DNA of 64,000 bases from Helicobacter saguini (lineage in GTDB: Bacteria; Campylobacterota; Campylobacteria; Campylobacterales; Helicobacteraceae): positions 53,319 to 117,318 of the forward strand of contig NZ_JRMP02000007.1 in NCBI RefSeq assembly GCF_000762875.2, written 5' to 3'. The translations under genes were made by a program, and so were the position numbers. Below, piece by piece: positions 8,966-19,444 of this stretch (position 1 is the stretch's first letter; each line of letters begins with the position of its first letter). Under the pieces are notes generated by a model. That model was not told where the DNA came from. It saw nothing but the letters and a program-made list of their open reading frames with translations, and did no database searches.

Positions 8966-9787
8966 TTAGAATCTTTTTTCATTTAATTCTTTGTATTTAT
9001 TACATCCATCCTGTTTTCCTAAGTCACAAGCCTTGCCAAATAGCTCTTTTGCTATTTTCAAATCTTGCCTTACACCTAACCCATCACTATAATGTAGCCC
9101 TAAATTATAGCAACCACTAGCATTATTTCCATCGCAAGATATTTTTGCTAATCTATTAGATTCTAAAAAATCTTGTTTTGCACCATTGCCACTTGAATAA
9201 ATAACGCTCAAATTTGCACAAGATTCAAATTCATCATTTTCGCATCCTTTAACCCAAAAATCTTTTGCTTTTATAGAATCTTGTTTTACGCCATTGCCAT
9301 TATAATACATAAGCCCTAGATTATTGCACGCACTATAAATATTATTTTCACATGCCTTAACCCAAAAATCTTTTGCTTTTTTTAAACTCTTTTGAACTCC
9401 ACTGCCATTAAAATAAGCCACCCCAACATTAAAACATGCTATATACATTTCAAAATTACACGATTTTAATTCAAACTTAAATGCTTTTTTAGAATCTTTT
9501 TGTATGCCTATTTCACTTTTACCATTTAAATACGCATTTGATAAATCATTGCATACTTGTATTATTCCACCATTACACGCTTTGGTTAATAGTGCAATTC
9601 CCTTCTTAGTGTTTTTTCTTAAACCATTTAAACCATGAATATAGATTACCGCTAGATTCTGACAGCTATAAAAATTATTGCTAGAGCATTCTTTCTCTAA
9701 TATTTCCAAGTTAGATTCTGTATTGTTGCCTTTTATACAACATATAAATGCACATAAGCATAAAAAGATTCTGTGATATTTCAACAT
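8966..9787 (-). CDS. Cysteine-rich Sel1-repeat secreted protein (Hcp type)
   Basis: A protein of 273 residues with an N-terminal signal segment (FLCLCAFICCIKG) and about six Sel1/TPR-like repeats of roughly 36 residues, each with a paired Cys (for example ACENNIYSACNNLGLMYYNG and GCENDEFESCANLSVIYSSG). This is the architecture of the Helicobacter cysteine-rich proteins, whose repeats are closed by disulfides and which are exported to the periplasm or secreted. Some H. pylori members bind penicillin; that cannot be inferred here. Single gene, convergent with the propeller gene. Confidence 0.88.
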   Translation of the reverse strand: MLKYHRIFLCLCAFICCIKGNNTESNLEILEKECSSNNFYSCQNLAVIYIHGLNGLRKNTKKGIALLTKACNGGIIQVCNDLSNAYLNGKSEIGIQKDSKKAFKFELKSCNFEMYIACFNVGVAYFNGSGVQKSLKKAKDFWVKACENNIYSACNNLGLMYYNGNGVKQDSIKAKDFWVKGCENDEFESCANLSVIYSSGNGAKQDFLESNRLAKISCDGNNASGCYNLGLHYSDGLGVRQDLKIAKELFGKACDLGKQDGCNKYKELNEKRF

Positions 9788-9876
9788 TAAAATTCCTTAA
9801 AAAAGATTCTATAATAATGCTAAAATAATTCCACAATTTATATTTATAGAATCTGAATCCCCAAAAGGATAAAACC

Positions 9877-11328
9877 TTGAGCGAAGAGCAGCTAGAAATT
9901 ATTGAATGTGCCAAAAATATGCAAAATGGCGAGATTCTAAAAATAAATGCCTGTGCTGGTAGTGGGAAAACTACCACGCTAGTAGCAATTGCTGAAAGTA
10001 TGCCAAATGAGCGTTTTCTCTACCTTGCCTTTAATAAAAATGTCGTGTTAGAAGCAAGGCAGAAATTTCCCCCAAATGTAGATGTTAAAACCCTGCACGC
10101 CCTAGCCTACGCAAGTGTGATTGCCCCGCATGATTATGAAGTAGGACATGAGCTAAAAGTGCATGATTTACAAGAGATTTTTAATGATAATTTTAGAAAT
10201 AAACGCAAGAGATGGAGCAAATGGGCGGACCTTTTAAAAGATATTAAGACATATCTAAACTCAAAAGAAATCGTGCCAAATGATGATATAAAGCCTTATG
10301 TAAAGGAGCTTTTTAGGCTTATGAAAGAACGTGAGATACCTTATACGCATTCATTTTATCTAAAAGAATATCAATGGAAAAAAAATAAAAACCTACATAT
10401 TTACGACTATATCCTACTTGATGAAGCCCAAGATACAAATGATAATACCCTAAATATTTTTTTAGATAATCCGTGCAAAAAGATTCTAGTAGGTGATAGC
10501 AATCAAAATATTTATGGCTTTTTAGATACGATAAATGCCCTTTTAATCGTAGAATCTAATTATGAAAAATATCTTACAAACTCATTTCGTACGCCACAAA
10601 GCATACTTGATAAGGCTAACTTTTTTCTAAAAAAATACGCAAATTTGAAATATAATATGAAATCAATGGCTAACTTTATAGATATAAAAACTATGGTTAT
10701 CCTAACTAGGACAAATGCTAGAATTATAGAATATGTAATAAAAGAGATGGAAAATGATACCAAAAATATTAATTTATTAAAAAATCCTGATGAAATATTT
10801 GAATGCAGCATCGCACTTCTTAACTTTCAAAACAATGAAGAATTAAGCAAAAAATATGCTTTTTTAAATAGCTTCCAAGATTTATACAAGATTAAAGAAT
10901 ACGCAGAAGCAACTTATGATAATGAGTTAAAATTCGCTTATGAGCTTGTGAATAAATATAACGATAGAATCTATGACGCCTTAGAATACGCTAAAAGTTT
11001 TCTTTTTAATAATTTAGATTCTAAAAGCGATATTTTAAGTGCGCATAGCGCGAAAGGTTTAGAGTGGGATAGTGTGGTGATTGCAAGTGATTTTGATGAT
11101 ATAAATACACTAAAAACTCGCCTATCTAAAGCAATCGCTGTAAAACAAAAAGATAAAGAAAAAATAAAAAAATATAAGCAATATCTAGTGCAAGAAACAA
11201 ACCTATACTACGTAGCACTAACACGCACCCGCGTAAGTTGCCAAGATTTAACATCAAATAATAAATTTTATGAGAAATGTTTGGAGTCTGAAAAACAAAG
11301 CAAAACAAATCCTAAAAACTATACCTAA
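9877..11328 (+). CDS. UvrD/Rep-family DNA helicase
   Basis: Superfamily 1A helicase of 483 residues with a TTG start (AAAGGA upstream). Walker A is ACAGSGKTTTL near residue 27, motif II LLDEAQDTND near 185, motif III VGDSNQNIYGF near 207, motif V SAHSAKGLEWDSVVIASDF near 390 and motif VI YYVALTRTR near 448. It is shorter than UvrD or PcrA (about 700 residues), lacking parts of the accessory domains, so it resembles the short helicases of accessory regions. Its 3' end overlaps the convergent TonB receptor gene by 17 bases. A role in repair or defence is a guess. Confidence 0.87.
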   Translation: MSEEQLEIIECAKNMQNGEILKINACAGSGKTTTLVAIAESMPNERFLYLAFNKNVVLEARQKFPPNVDVKTLHALAYASVIAPHDYEVGHELKVHDLQEIFNDNFRNKRKRWSKWADLLKDIKTYLNSKEIVPNDDIKPYVKELFRLMKEREIPYTHSFYLKEYQWKKNKNLHIYDYILLDEAQDTNDNTLNIFLDNPCKKILVGDSNQNIYGFLDTINALLIVESNYEKYLTNSFRTPQSILDKANFFLKKYANLKYNMKSMANFIDIKTMVILTRTNARIIEYVIKEMENDTKNINLLKNPDEIFECSIALLNFQNNEELSKKYAFLNSFQDLYKIKEYAEATYDNELKFAYELVNKYNDRIYDALEYAKSFLFNNLDSKSDILSAHSAKGLEWDSVVIASDFDDINTLKTRLSKAIAVKQKDKEKIKKYKQYLVQETNLYYVALTRTRVSCQDLTSNNKFYEKCLESEKQSKTNPKNYT

Positions 11329-14149
11329 TCTCCGCGTAATATGTGCGACCCATAGCGGGGTTTATATTTGGGTATTTTTGATATGTTACATAGTAGCTAT
11401 TAAAGACATTTCGCACACCAGCATTGAATCTAAAGTCCCCAGCACCATATATTAGCCCTACATCACTTAGCACATAGCCACCTTTATTGATTATATGGCT
11501 ACTTGGATTATAGTTAGCGATTGTTCCGCTTGTAGATTCTAATGATACGGAGCTATCTGTTAGATTAGATTCTAAGACGGCTGTATTATCTATGCTTTGT
11601 GAAAAATATGCGTTATTCATAAATGCCGTAATAAATTGTCTCCCACTACGAAAGACATCTGCTTCTATATTAAATGTAGCCTTTAGCCAAGGAGCATAAG
11701 GGACCATATTTCCTTTTAAGTGATTATTTGAAATATTAGATTCTAAAATATTTGAGTAAAGTCCTGCTATACTTTGCTGCATTCTAAGCATTTGATTAGC
11801 TAAGAATCTTTGCCTGCTTAAGATTTCTATACCAGCCCTTTGTGTCTGCCCTAGATTCCCATACGTATAAATTGTTCCATGTGCTAATGAATTAGCATAA
11901 ATCTCATTAAATGTATGCGTATAAAAGAGTGTGATAGAACCATAAATGCTAGTATCTCCCACACTAACATTATCCTTTATCCCTATCTCACCTGTGGCAT
12001 ATTGCTCTAGCTTTATATCACTTGCTAGGTTTTTTCTAAGGATATTGCGGTCTATTTTTGTTTGTTCGCAGTTATTACCTGGGTTAAATTCGCATAATGT
12101 TAATTCACCTTGCTCTGTGCTTATTAATTGAAATGGCGATGGGTTTATAAATCCTAGCTCACCTTTTATAAATACACTACCTGTATCACTATACTTGTAG
12201 CTAGGAGTAATATCAAAGGCATAGCCTAAATAATTTTTTTTCATATTAAATTTATAATCTTGCTCCATTGCCCCAACTACACCAACTAAAGCTCCTAACG
12301 CATTAAAATAAGCATATTGATTATTTGTAATCCAGTAATTTGCATATTCTAATCTAGCTCCAGCGGTAAGTGAAAAAGAATCTGTAATATTATATTTATC
12401 AAGCACATAAATACTATTTGATAATTTTAAAGCATTATTATTTATTTCTACTCCATATCTATTATCTGCATTATTTGTTGCTACACTATATAAAGAATCT
12501 GTGCGGATAGCATACTCTACCACGCTATCAAATCCTGTAATAAGCATATTTTTAGGTGTGTCATACTTGATTCTAAAGGTTAAGCCACCAGCCCTATTTT
12601 GGAATCTATTTTTATTTGCATCACTTGATATGACAAAATCAGTTTTAACACCAAGATTAGTCCCAAGATTCACTATCCTTTCTTGTATCTCTTGATACTT
12701 TACAAAGCTAAATTGATAAAATGCCATTAAGTCCATTTTTAAATTATCACCACTATAAGTATAATTTAGCGAGCCCATCATAGAATCTGTTTGCGTTTTT
12801 GTCGTATATTGACTTGGATTATTCCTTTCACTTTGCAAGGTTTTAGAATCTTTCATATTCCCATTTGCATCTACTAGCGATAAATATGTCTGTGGATAGC
12901 TAGTCCATAAATGTGCGTAGTTAATGTTAAAATCTAGCTTTTGATTCTCATTTATCTCATATAGCGTTTGAAACGCACCATAAGCATTTGTGATATTATC
13001 ATTTATAAAGGCATTATTAGTTTCTCCTGTAGCATTTCTTACACCACCTATATATCCACCACCAAGTGATGTGCGGATAAAGAAATGCTCTCCTAATCTT
13101 TTCCCAAAGGCAGCGGATAGTAATCCACCTTGCAAGCCTTCCTTTTCTCCACTAATACCCTTAATAGAAGCTCTAGCAAAATCACGACTTGGCATTTTAG
13201 TAGTGATATTTAGCACACCGCCTCGCGTCCCACTACCATAAAGTATCGCTCCACCACCAGGGACAATCTCAATAGATTCTACATCCTCAATATCAATATT
13301 ATTATACGCAGGCACACCATGACTTGTATCAAGTAGTGAAATAGGCACACGATTTATAAGCAATTTTACAGCCCTTGCACTATCAGGACCTTGCCCTCTT
13401 AAGTCGATATTATTACCAAAGCCACTATTCATAAAAGTTACAAATGGGCTATATTGCAGGACTTGCTCTAGGCTTTGATAGCCACGATTATTATACTCTC
13501 GCTTTTCAACAAAGGCTAGGTTTTTAGGCTCTTCTCTATATGGTAAGTCAAAGCCTAAAGATGACGCCACAATATTACTTTGCATACTTAGCATATAGCC
13601 TTGCTTTGAATATGTCCTTTTTAGTGCGTCAATATCTTCTTGGGATACTTGTCCATCATTTAGTGCGTAGCCGTATTTTGTTTGGACTACCTTTTTTGCT
13701 TTTTTGTTTTTAGCGTTAGTTCCATTATTTCTACCATTTTGTGCGTATCTGCCATCTCGCTCCCCTTGTGTATATGCACCATTGTAGCTAGAGCCAAATC
13801 GCATTGCACCTTGTGCTTGATTTAGATGTGTGGGCGCATTTTCACCATTTAAGATAGGACGTTTATAACTATCCTTTACATAAGTTGGCACGAAAGTGTT
13901 AGCACTTTCATCGTTGAAATATGCTCCATTATATAATGCCTTAGACTGACTTATCTTGTCATAACTTTTACCTATATGTGCTGGTGCGTTGCTACCACCA
14001 TCAATAGGTGCTTTATAACTACTGCTTACGTGACTTGGTGTAAAAGTATTAGATTCTATAGAATCTGCTGTATAACCAAACTCAAATACTAAAAATGCTA
14101 AACTAAAGATTCTAACTTTATTATTTAAAAACCCCACAACATACCCCAC
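11312..14149 (-). CDS. TonB-dependent outer-membrane receptor with duplicated N-terminal motif
   Basis: Outer-membrane transporter of 945 residues. The plug domain (about 220-345) contains SLEQVLQYSPFVTFMNSGFG, IDLRGQGPD and VESIEIVPGGGAILYGSGTRGG, and the rest is a 22-strand-type barrel ending YYAEIRYSF. Before the plug lie two tandem copies of a roughly 50-residue motif (residues 34-83 and 84-133) sharing NTF-P--V--SYK-PI--G-NAP-H and SYNGAY/LYNGAY. The call starts at GTG 14149; a second GTG four codons on is equally possible, and the signal peptide RIFSLAFLVFEFGYTA fits either. A Fur-box-like site lies about 150 bases upstream. Ligand unknown; iron chelate or nickel are both possible. Confidence 0.88.
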   Translation of the reverse strand: MGYVVGFLNNKVRIFSLAFLVFEFGYTADSIESNTFTPSHVSSSYKAPIDGGSNAPAHIGKSYDKISQSKALYNGAYFNDESANTFVPTYVKDSYKRPILNGENAPTHLNQAQGAMRFGSSYNGAYTQGERDGRYAQNGRNNGTNAKNKKAKKVVQTKYGYALNDGQVSQEDIDALKRTYSKQGYMLSMQSNIVASSLGFDLPYREEPKNLAFVEKREYNNRGYQSLEQVLQYSPFVTFMNSGFGNNIDLRGQGPDSARAVKLLINRVPISLLDTSHGVPAYNNIDIEDVESIEIVPGGGAILYGSGTRGGVLNITTKMPSRDFARASIKGISGEKEGLQGGLLSAAFGKRLGEHFFIRTSLGGGYIGGVRNATGETNNAFINDNITNAYGAFQTLYEINENQKLDFNINYAHLWTSYPQTYLSLVDANGNMKDSKTLQSERNNPSQYTTKTQTDSMMGSLNYTYSGDNLKMDLMAFYQFSFVKYQEIQERIVNLGTNLGVKTDFVISSDANKNRFQNRAGGLTFRIKYDTPKNMLITGFDSVVEYAIRTDSLYSVATNNADNRYGVEINNNALKLSNSIYVLDKYNITDSFSLTAGARLEYANYWITNNQYAYFNALGALVGVVGAMEQDYKFNMKKNYLGYAFDITPSYKYSDTGSVFIKGELGFINPSPFQLISTEQGELTLCEFNPGNNCEQTKIDRNILRKNLASDIKLEQYATGEIGIKDNVSVGDTSIYGSITLFYTHTFNEIYANSLAHGTIYTYGNLGQTQRAGIEILSRQRFLANQMLRMQQSIAGLYSNILESNISNNHLKGNMVPYAPWLKATFNIEADVFRSGRQFITAFMNNAYFSQSIDNTAVLESNLTDSSVSLESTSGTIANYNPSSHIINKGGYVLSDVGLIYGAGDFRFNAGVRNVFNSYYVTYQKYPNINPAMGRTYYAEIRYSF

Positions 14150-14298
14150 TTCTAAAAATCATAATTTTACAAACAATATTATACATAAATTTTATGTAAT
14201 TAGTATATACAATTTAAATAACACTAATTTTTACAAATAGATTCTGTAATCGTTATGTAATTTATAGAATTTAAATTAATTATCTATAAAAAATTTGC

Positions 14299-14310
14299 TA
14301 ATGATTATTA
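14299..14310. promoter_or_regulatory. Possible Fur box between TonB receptor and GtrII gene
   Basis: TAATGATTATTA matches most of the Helicobacter Fur consensus TAATAATnATTATTA. It lies between the divergent receptor (start 14149) and glucosyltransferase (start 14390) genes. A match this short is expected by chance fairly often in AT-rich DNA. Confidence 0.35.
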
Positions 14311-14389
14311 CATTTTACACAGCATTATCCAAATTGTTAATCTAATAAATTAGATTCTTAGAATCTAGATTCTATACCAAAGGACAAAT

Positions 14390-16216
14390 ATGACAACTAC
14401 ACAAGCTACACAAAATAAGAATATTTTTTCGCAAAGCTGGAGCGATTTTAAGGCGGCGTTGTGGGCGTTTTTCCACACGGAGGGCTTTTTTAAATACTTA
14501 GGCGTTGCGTTTTTTATCTATCTGCTTGGTATCACGGCGATTATTCGTGCGGATGTGTATTATATCGATGATTGGGGGCGCGGCGTGATAGGTTATAAGG
14601 AGTGGGATAACTTTAGCCGCTACATTAGCTACTATCTCTCTAGCCTTATGCACATGGATGTCGTGCTTAGCGATATTGCGCCCCTTACGCAGTTTGTGGC
14701 GATTGGCTTTCTTAGCCTTGCGTCTGTGATTGTGGTGTGGAGCGTGCGTGAAGTGATTTGGAAAAATGAGTCTAGCGTGTGGGAGAGCAAGGAGATTCCA
14801 TATAAAAAGCGTTTGACCCTTTTGGGTATTATCGCGTCCATTCCTATCGGTCTTTCGCCTTATTTTTTAGAAGAATTAAGCTTTAGATTCGATAGTCCTT
14901 ATATGGCGTTATCTGTGCTATTTAGCACGATTCCTTTTATTTTTATCCATCATATTAGGGCGTATATTCCTGTTAGTTTCCTTTGCTCGCTTGGGATGTG
15001 TATGACGTATCAAGCAAGCAGCGGTATCGAGCTTATTATGGTGCTATTTTTTGCCTTTGTAATGCTAAATCAAACAAATGCTGGGATTAAAAAAACCTTT
15101 ATTTTTATCGGTGTGTCGATGCTAAATTATGCTCTTGCGCTTGGCGTTTTTAAGTTTGTGATAGCACGTGAGTTTAGCCATAAGCAAGCTAGCACAGAGA
15201 CTTTGAAACCTTCAAATTTGATTGATGGACTTTGCGAAAATATTGAGATGTATTTAGAATTTTTGTGGAATGACTTTGGTAGCAATGATATAGGCTGGAG
15301 CGGGCTTAAGATTTGTTTTTTAACACTTTTGGTGCTATTTTTGATTTCTGCGATGTATCAGGGGCGAAAGCCTTTTGGCGTGAGCTTTCCAGCGGATAAG
15401 ATTCTATCTTTCGTGTTAGCTTTCTTGGTGCTATTAATCGGCATTCCTATTAGCTATGGCACGTATTTGCTACTAGAGCAGCCGCTTACGCGTCCGCGTG
15501 CATTTATCGGTATCGGCATTTTTACGGCGGTGATTGCCATTTATGTGGTGAGTGCGTGGCGTGGCTGGGCGTATAAGAGCAAGGATGTGGCGCGAACAGA
15601 TTCTAGCGCGATAGCGACTAGAAATGCGGTGCAAAAGGGCTTTTTTATTTTTAGCGGCGTGATTGTCGCACTTTTCACTTGGTCGCTAATAGTCTTTGCA
15701 AATGCATATGGCAACGCACTAGCAAAGCAAAAAGAGTATCAAGACTTTAGAATCACAATTTTGCTAAACGACTTAGCCAACGCGCTGCCAAAGCAGGTAA
15801 ATTACGATGATTATTTGTTTCGCGTAAAGGGATGGGTTACCGCATCACCTGTGCTAGAAAACTCAAGTAAGAGCAACCGCATAATGAAACGTCTAGTCCT
15901 AATCACCGATGGCAAATACTGGATACGAATGGTAATGAAGCACTATGGCTGGGGGAAAATCCCAGAAGAGCAATGGCTAGAGCTGCCAGATAGCGAGGAC
16001 CCGGAGAAAATAAAGGAAAATCCAAAGTGCATACCAGAATCTGCTGGAAAGCTAGTCAAACGCATAAATAACATTTATCATAAAATCGAAGTCTATCCGC
16101 ATTGCGCCATCATCACATTTAAAGGCGAGGAAAAATACACACACAAAGAGCTAGAAGAGGAGGAGACCGATGCCATAGGCATAACCAACGGCAATGAAAC
16201 CGTAGAATCTAAATAA
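14390..16216 (+). CDS. GtrII-family glucosyltransferase-like membrane protein
   Basis: Polytopic inner-membrane protein of 608 residues. After a cytoplasmic N-terminus and a first helix comes YYIDDWGRGVIGY near residue 55, the acidic Asp-Asp signature of the GtrII family, which adds glucosyl groups to surface glycans from a lipid-linked donor. At least nine further hydrophobic helices follow, to about residue 435, then a C-terminal soluble domain with periplasmic character. GC content is higher than in the following genes. No gtrA or gtrB flippase genes are adjacent, so it may modify lipooligosaccharide or another glycan with donors made elsewhere. Confidence 0.75.
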   Translation: MTTTQATQNKNIFSQSWSDFKAALWAFFHTEGFFKYLGVAFFIYLLGITAIIRADVYYIDDWGRGVIGYKEWDNFSRYISYYLSSLMHMDVVLSDIAPLTQFVAIGFLSLASVIVVWSVREVIWKNESSVWESKEIPYKKRLTLLGIIASIPIGLSPYFLEELSFRFDSPYMALSVLFSTIPFIFIHHIRAYIPVSFLCSLGMCMTYQASSGIELIMVLFFAFVMLNQTNAGIKKTFIFIGVSMLNYALALGVFKFVIAREFSHKQASTETLKPSNLIDGLCENIEMYLEFLWNDFGSNDIGWSGLKICFLTLLVLFLISAMYQGRKPFGVSFPADKILSFVLAFLVLLIGIPISYGTYLLLEQPLTRPRAFIGIGIFTAVIAIYVVSAWRGWAYKSKDVARTDSSAIATRNAVQKGFFIFSGVIVALFTWSLIVFANAYGNALAKQKEYQDFRITILLNDLANALPKQVNYDDYLFRVKGWVTASPVLENSSKSNRIMKRLVLITDGKYWIRMVMKHYGWGKIPEEQWLELPDSEDPEKIKENPKCIPESAGKLVKRINNIYHKIEVYPHCAIITFKGEEKYTHKELEEEETDAIGITNGNETVESK

Positions 16217-16417
16217 GATTCTATAAATATAGTACTAAGCGTTTAGAAAGTTTAAAAATATAGAATCTGGATTCTATGAAAGTCGCAACTTTTAGAATTT
16301 TGTAGTTTTTTGAATCTCAAAAATTTATAGACTATTTAGAATCTAGCCTTTTAGACAAATTTAAAAGTTTGAAAAACTTTTGATACAATTATTAAAAAAA
16401 TTATAGAGCAAATCATT

Positions 16418-18631
16418 ATGAGCATTGAAAATATAAATTTTATACATACACAAAGTGACTTATTAAAAAAAATCACAACAAATACAAAAAATGCTAAATT
16501 TATACGATTTTATTGCTCAAATTTTGAATCTTATTATAATAACTTGCAAAATTACAATATAGATAATTTAAAAAACAATTTATACAGCATCTTTTGTCTC
16601 TAGCTTTGGAAGGGGTGAAAATAGAGATTTATAGTTATGATGCTATTAATATGAAAAATATTATTACACATTTAACACAAAAAAAATATTATTTAAGTGC
16701 CCCATCCAAAAATAGTAGTTCATTCAAAATAGATACAACAAAAACATCAAATAGCATTTGTGTATACAATATGAAAACAGAAGAATCCAGCATCTTATAT
16801 GATTTTACAGAAAGCTTACTAAAGCATTCAAATAAAAAAGTGGAAAATTTATCACAAGCTATTAATAGTTTTTTAAACGATAAAGATAACTGCAAAAACC
16901 TTTTAGATTCTATTGATACGAACCTAAGACAACCATTCCTAAATAAAATCAAAATGTTTCAAGAGTTAGAATATCTTGATGGTAATAAAGATTTAGAATC
17001 TGCTATTAATATCGCCTTTGATGACATAAAAGATTCAATACAAAATATATATAATGATGGAAATGCTCAAATGTATAAAGAAGTAGTAATTTTTTTTTAA
17101 TATTATTGATATTTTTAGTATTAAAAAAATTTTTACTAAAGGTAATATCGCAATATTTGGTATTGATACATTCTTTAGTGGCGTTGAAGCATATGATAAT
17201 ATTTTAGAATGGATAGATTCTAAATATAACTATGTTGTTTCTAATTTCGTTATTAAATTAATAATGCAAGACATAGCACCAATCATTATGTTATTTGAAA
17301 ACAATATCTTAAATGATACATTATTGATAGATAACAAAACAATTATTGATTTTTCTGGTGTTAATATAGAAATAAAAGAACTACAATCTTATATAAAGCA
17401 AGATTTAGGTATTTGCATAAATTTTGAACAAAATAAACTTGATAATTTTGATATAAATAATATATTTAACACCGATTTATCAAACAAAAAAATACATTTT
17501 TATAACAAAAACAATATTAGTAAAATCTTGCAAAAACAAATACATATCTCAAGCAATCGTCTTATATACACAGAAAGTCCATTTTTTAATTCAACAAAAT
17601 TTATACAATTAATAAAAGATATAGAATCTAGTAGCTTAAAATCTACAGATACAGCTAAACAAGGATTTAATTATCTAATTATAAGCAATGCTCCGCATAA
17701 ATACAATGCTGGATTAACTGCGAAATTAATCAATAAACTTGGAAATCACATTTACTATGGCGTTAAAATTAAAGATATAAAAAGCGATGTGTTACATAAA
17801 AAGCCAAATAAAAATTATGAAACAACAATAGATTATAGTAAATATCAAATTAAAATAAATACAAAAAAAACTGAATCTTATGTGCTTAATTTAACTCCAT
17901 TTGTGTATATAAAACAAGAAAAATATAATATTTATAAACAAGCATATAATGATTATTATAAACTAAAAAAACTAAATTCTACAATGACGTATTTAGGAAT
18001 AGGCAGTTTAAATTATATACACTTTCTATATGATGAAAAAAATATGCAAAATGTTAAAAACTATGAATGCATACAATTATTTTTTCAACAGCCACAAGAT
18101 AAAAAAGAAATATTACAAAAAGAAGAGCAATATTTTAAGGATAGCATAAAACTATTGCAAACATATATCAACACAATAATCTCAACAAAACAAACTAAAT
18201 ATGGGACTTCAGGTTTACCATTTCAATATACAACAAGCAAAGATTTATATTCTATATTAGAAGTTATTTTGCTTACTTTAACTTATTATATAATTAAGCA
18301 TTTTTATAGCAAAGTTGATATAGATACACAAACATTATGGAATATTTCTGCGTGGGGATATGAATGTATAGAAACTTATGGAGAAAAAATAAATATATTG
18401 CCTAAAGATTCTTATATTGAAACACCAAGTGGCAATATTCCACTTTGCTTTTCTACCAAACAGAAAAAAAATGCACAAACATTTTGTATAGAAGAATTTA
18501 TTATTGATATAGAAAATATTGAGCAAAATGAGTTTTTAGAAACAAAGGAACAACAAATATTTGATGCTTTGTTTTTGTATACAAAACACAACAATGAATA
18601 TGAAGAAGAAAATATATTAATCAAACGATAG
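16418..18631 (+). pseudogene. Unknown low-GC gene broken by two frameshifts
   Basis: Three pieces read as one protein in successive frames: 16418-16603 (ends in TAG just after NLKNNLYSIF), 16594-17100, and from 17099 through 18631. The first shift falls near the short T run at 16592, the second at a T9 run (17090-17098). Reading across the T9 run gives a continuous NIIDIFSIKKIFTKGNIAIF leading without a stop into the 455-residue piece that has its own ATG at 17264. The joined product would be about 735 residues, very rich in Asn, Lys and Ile, with no family I recognise. Base composition is lower in GC than the flanking genes, which suggests transfer. The T9 site could be phase-variable; two independent breaks make decay more likely. 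Confidence 0.6.
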
Positions 18632-19065
18632 AATAATCTTACAAAATATCACAAAATACACACTTTTAAAATTCATTGATTCTTAAATCAATGGAATATG
18701 CCAAAAAAAGCATATAAATTCTATTAAGAATTGTTAGTAAAGTTGTAAGTAGCAAAAAATGCGATAGGCTGGGCGTTTTAAGGACTTGCTTAAGATTCAT
18801 TTAAGGTTAAATGATATTGACTAAAAATCTTACAAAACACAAAAATTGCAAAGGGCAAACTCACGCCAAAAAAACGCGCTATCTAAAGATGTGTGTAAAA
18901 AGTTTGGAAAAATCAAAAGGGCTAAAAAAATGAAAAGAGCTTTTAAAAAAAAGAGCTTAAAAAAGAGCGTTAAGAGCGTTAAAAAAAAAGAGCGTGTAAA
19001 AAGCGTTTAAAAAAAAAAAATGTTACATTTAGTAACATTAAAAATTTAAACTTAAGGATAGAAAA
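18632..19065. other. Intergenic region with short direct repeats and a palindrome
   Basis: No gene is seen. At 18932-19020 there is a low-complexity block with repeated AAGAGCGTT/AAAAGAGC units separated by A runs. At 19019-19039 is a perfect inverted repeat, AATGTTAC, five-base loop, GTAACATT, 27 bases before the ATG at 19066. It could be an operator for the small gene and integrase that follow, or an RNA hairpin. Possible recombination-site function next to an integrase is untested. Confidence 0.45.
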
Positions 19066-19440
19066 ATGTTGTATTTTAATTCAAAAGCGGACGTGTTGGA
19101 AATAGTAGAATCTTATGAATTTGTGATTAAGATTTTGGATAATGGAAGCGACTTAAGGAAAAATCTAAGATTGCTTAAAAATCTTAAGGGTGGTGTGCTG
19201 GAATCTTTTGCTAATGATTGCAAGGTAGAGTTTTTAGAATCTGCGTTAAATCATAAAAGCTTAAACAATAAGCTTATTAGTTGCAAGGAATGCAAAGGCT
19301 TATCCTTGCTATTGCAATACTCGCAAAAATGCGTAAATGCTAATATTGTGTATAGATTTACAAAAGATAAGAAAACACAAATGATTACACTTTGCAAGGT
19401 AGATTCTAACAACATTAGACTCTGCCATTGCAAAGGTTAA
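19066..19440 (+). CDS. Small unknown protein upstream of integrase
   Basis: A protein of 124 residues with AAGGATAG upstream of the ATG and a spacing of four bases to the integrase ATG, so the two are probably cotranscribed. It contains two Cys pairs, CKECKGL near residue 73 and CHCKG at the end, which could bind a metal. No signal peptide or membrane segment. A role as regulator or excisionase is suggested only by position. Confidence 0.6.
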   Translation: MLYFNSKADVLEIVESYEFVIKILDNGSDLRKNLRLLKNLKGGVLESFANDCKVEFLESALNHKSLNNKLISCKECKGLSLLLQYSQKCVNANIVYRFTKDKKTQMITLCKVDSNNIRLCHCKG

Positions 19441-19444
19441 GGAA

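Noticed and set aside
14213..14255. AT-rich patches before the TonB receptor considered as further Fur boxes
   Set aside because: Matches to the consensus were no better than expected in DNA this AT-rich.
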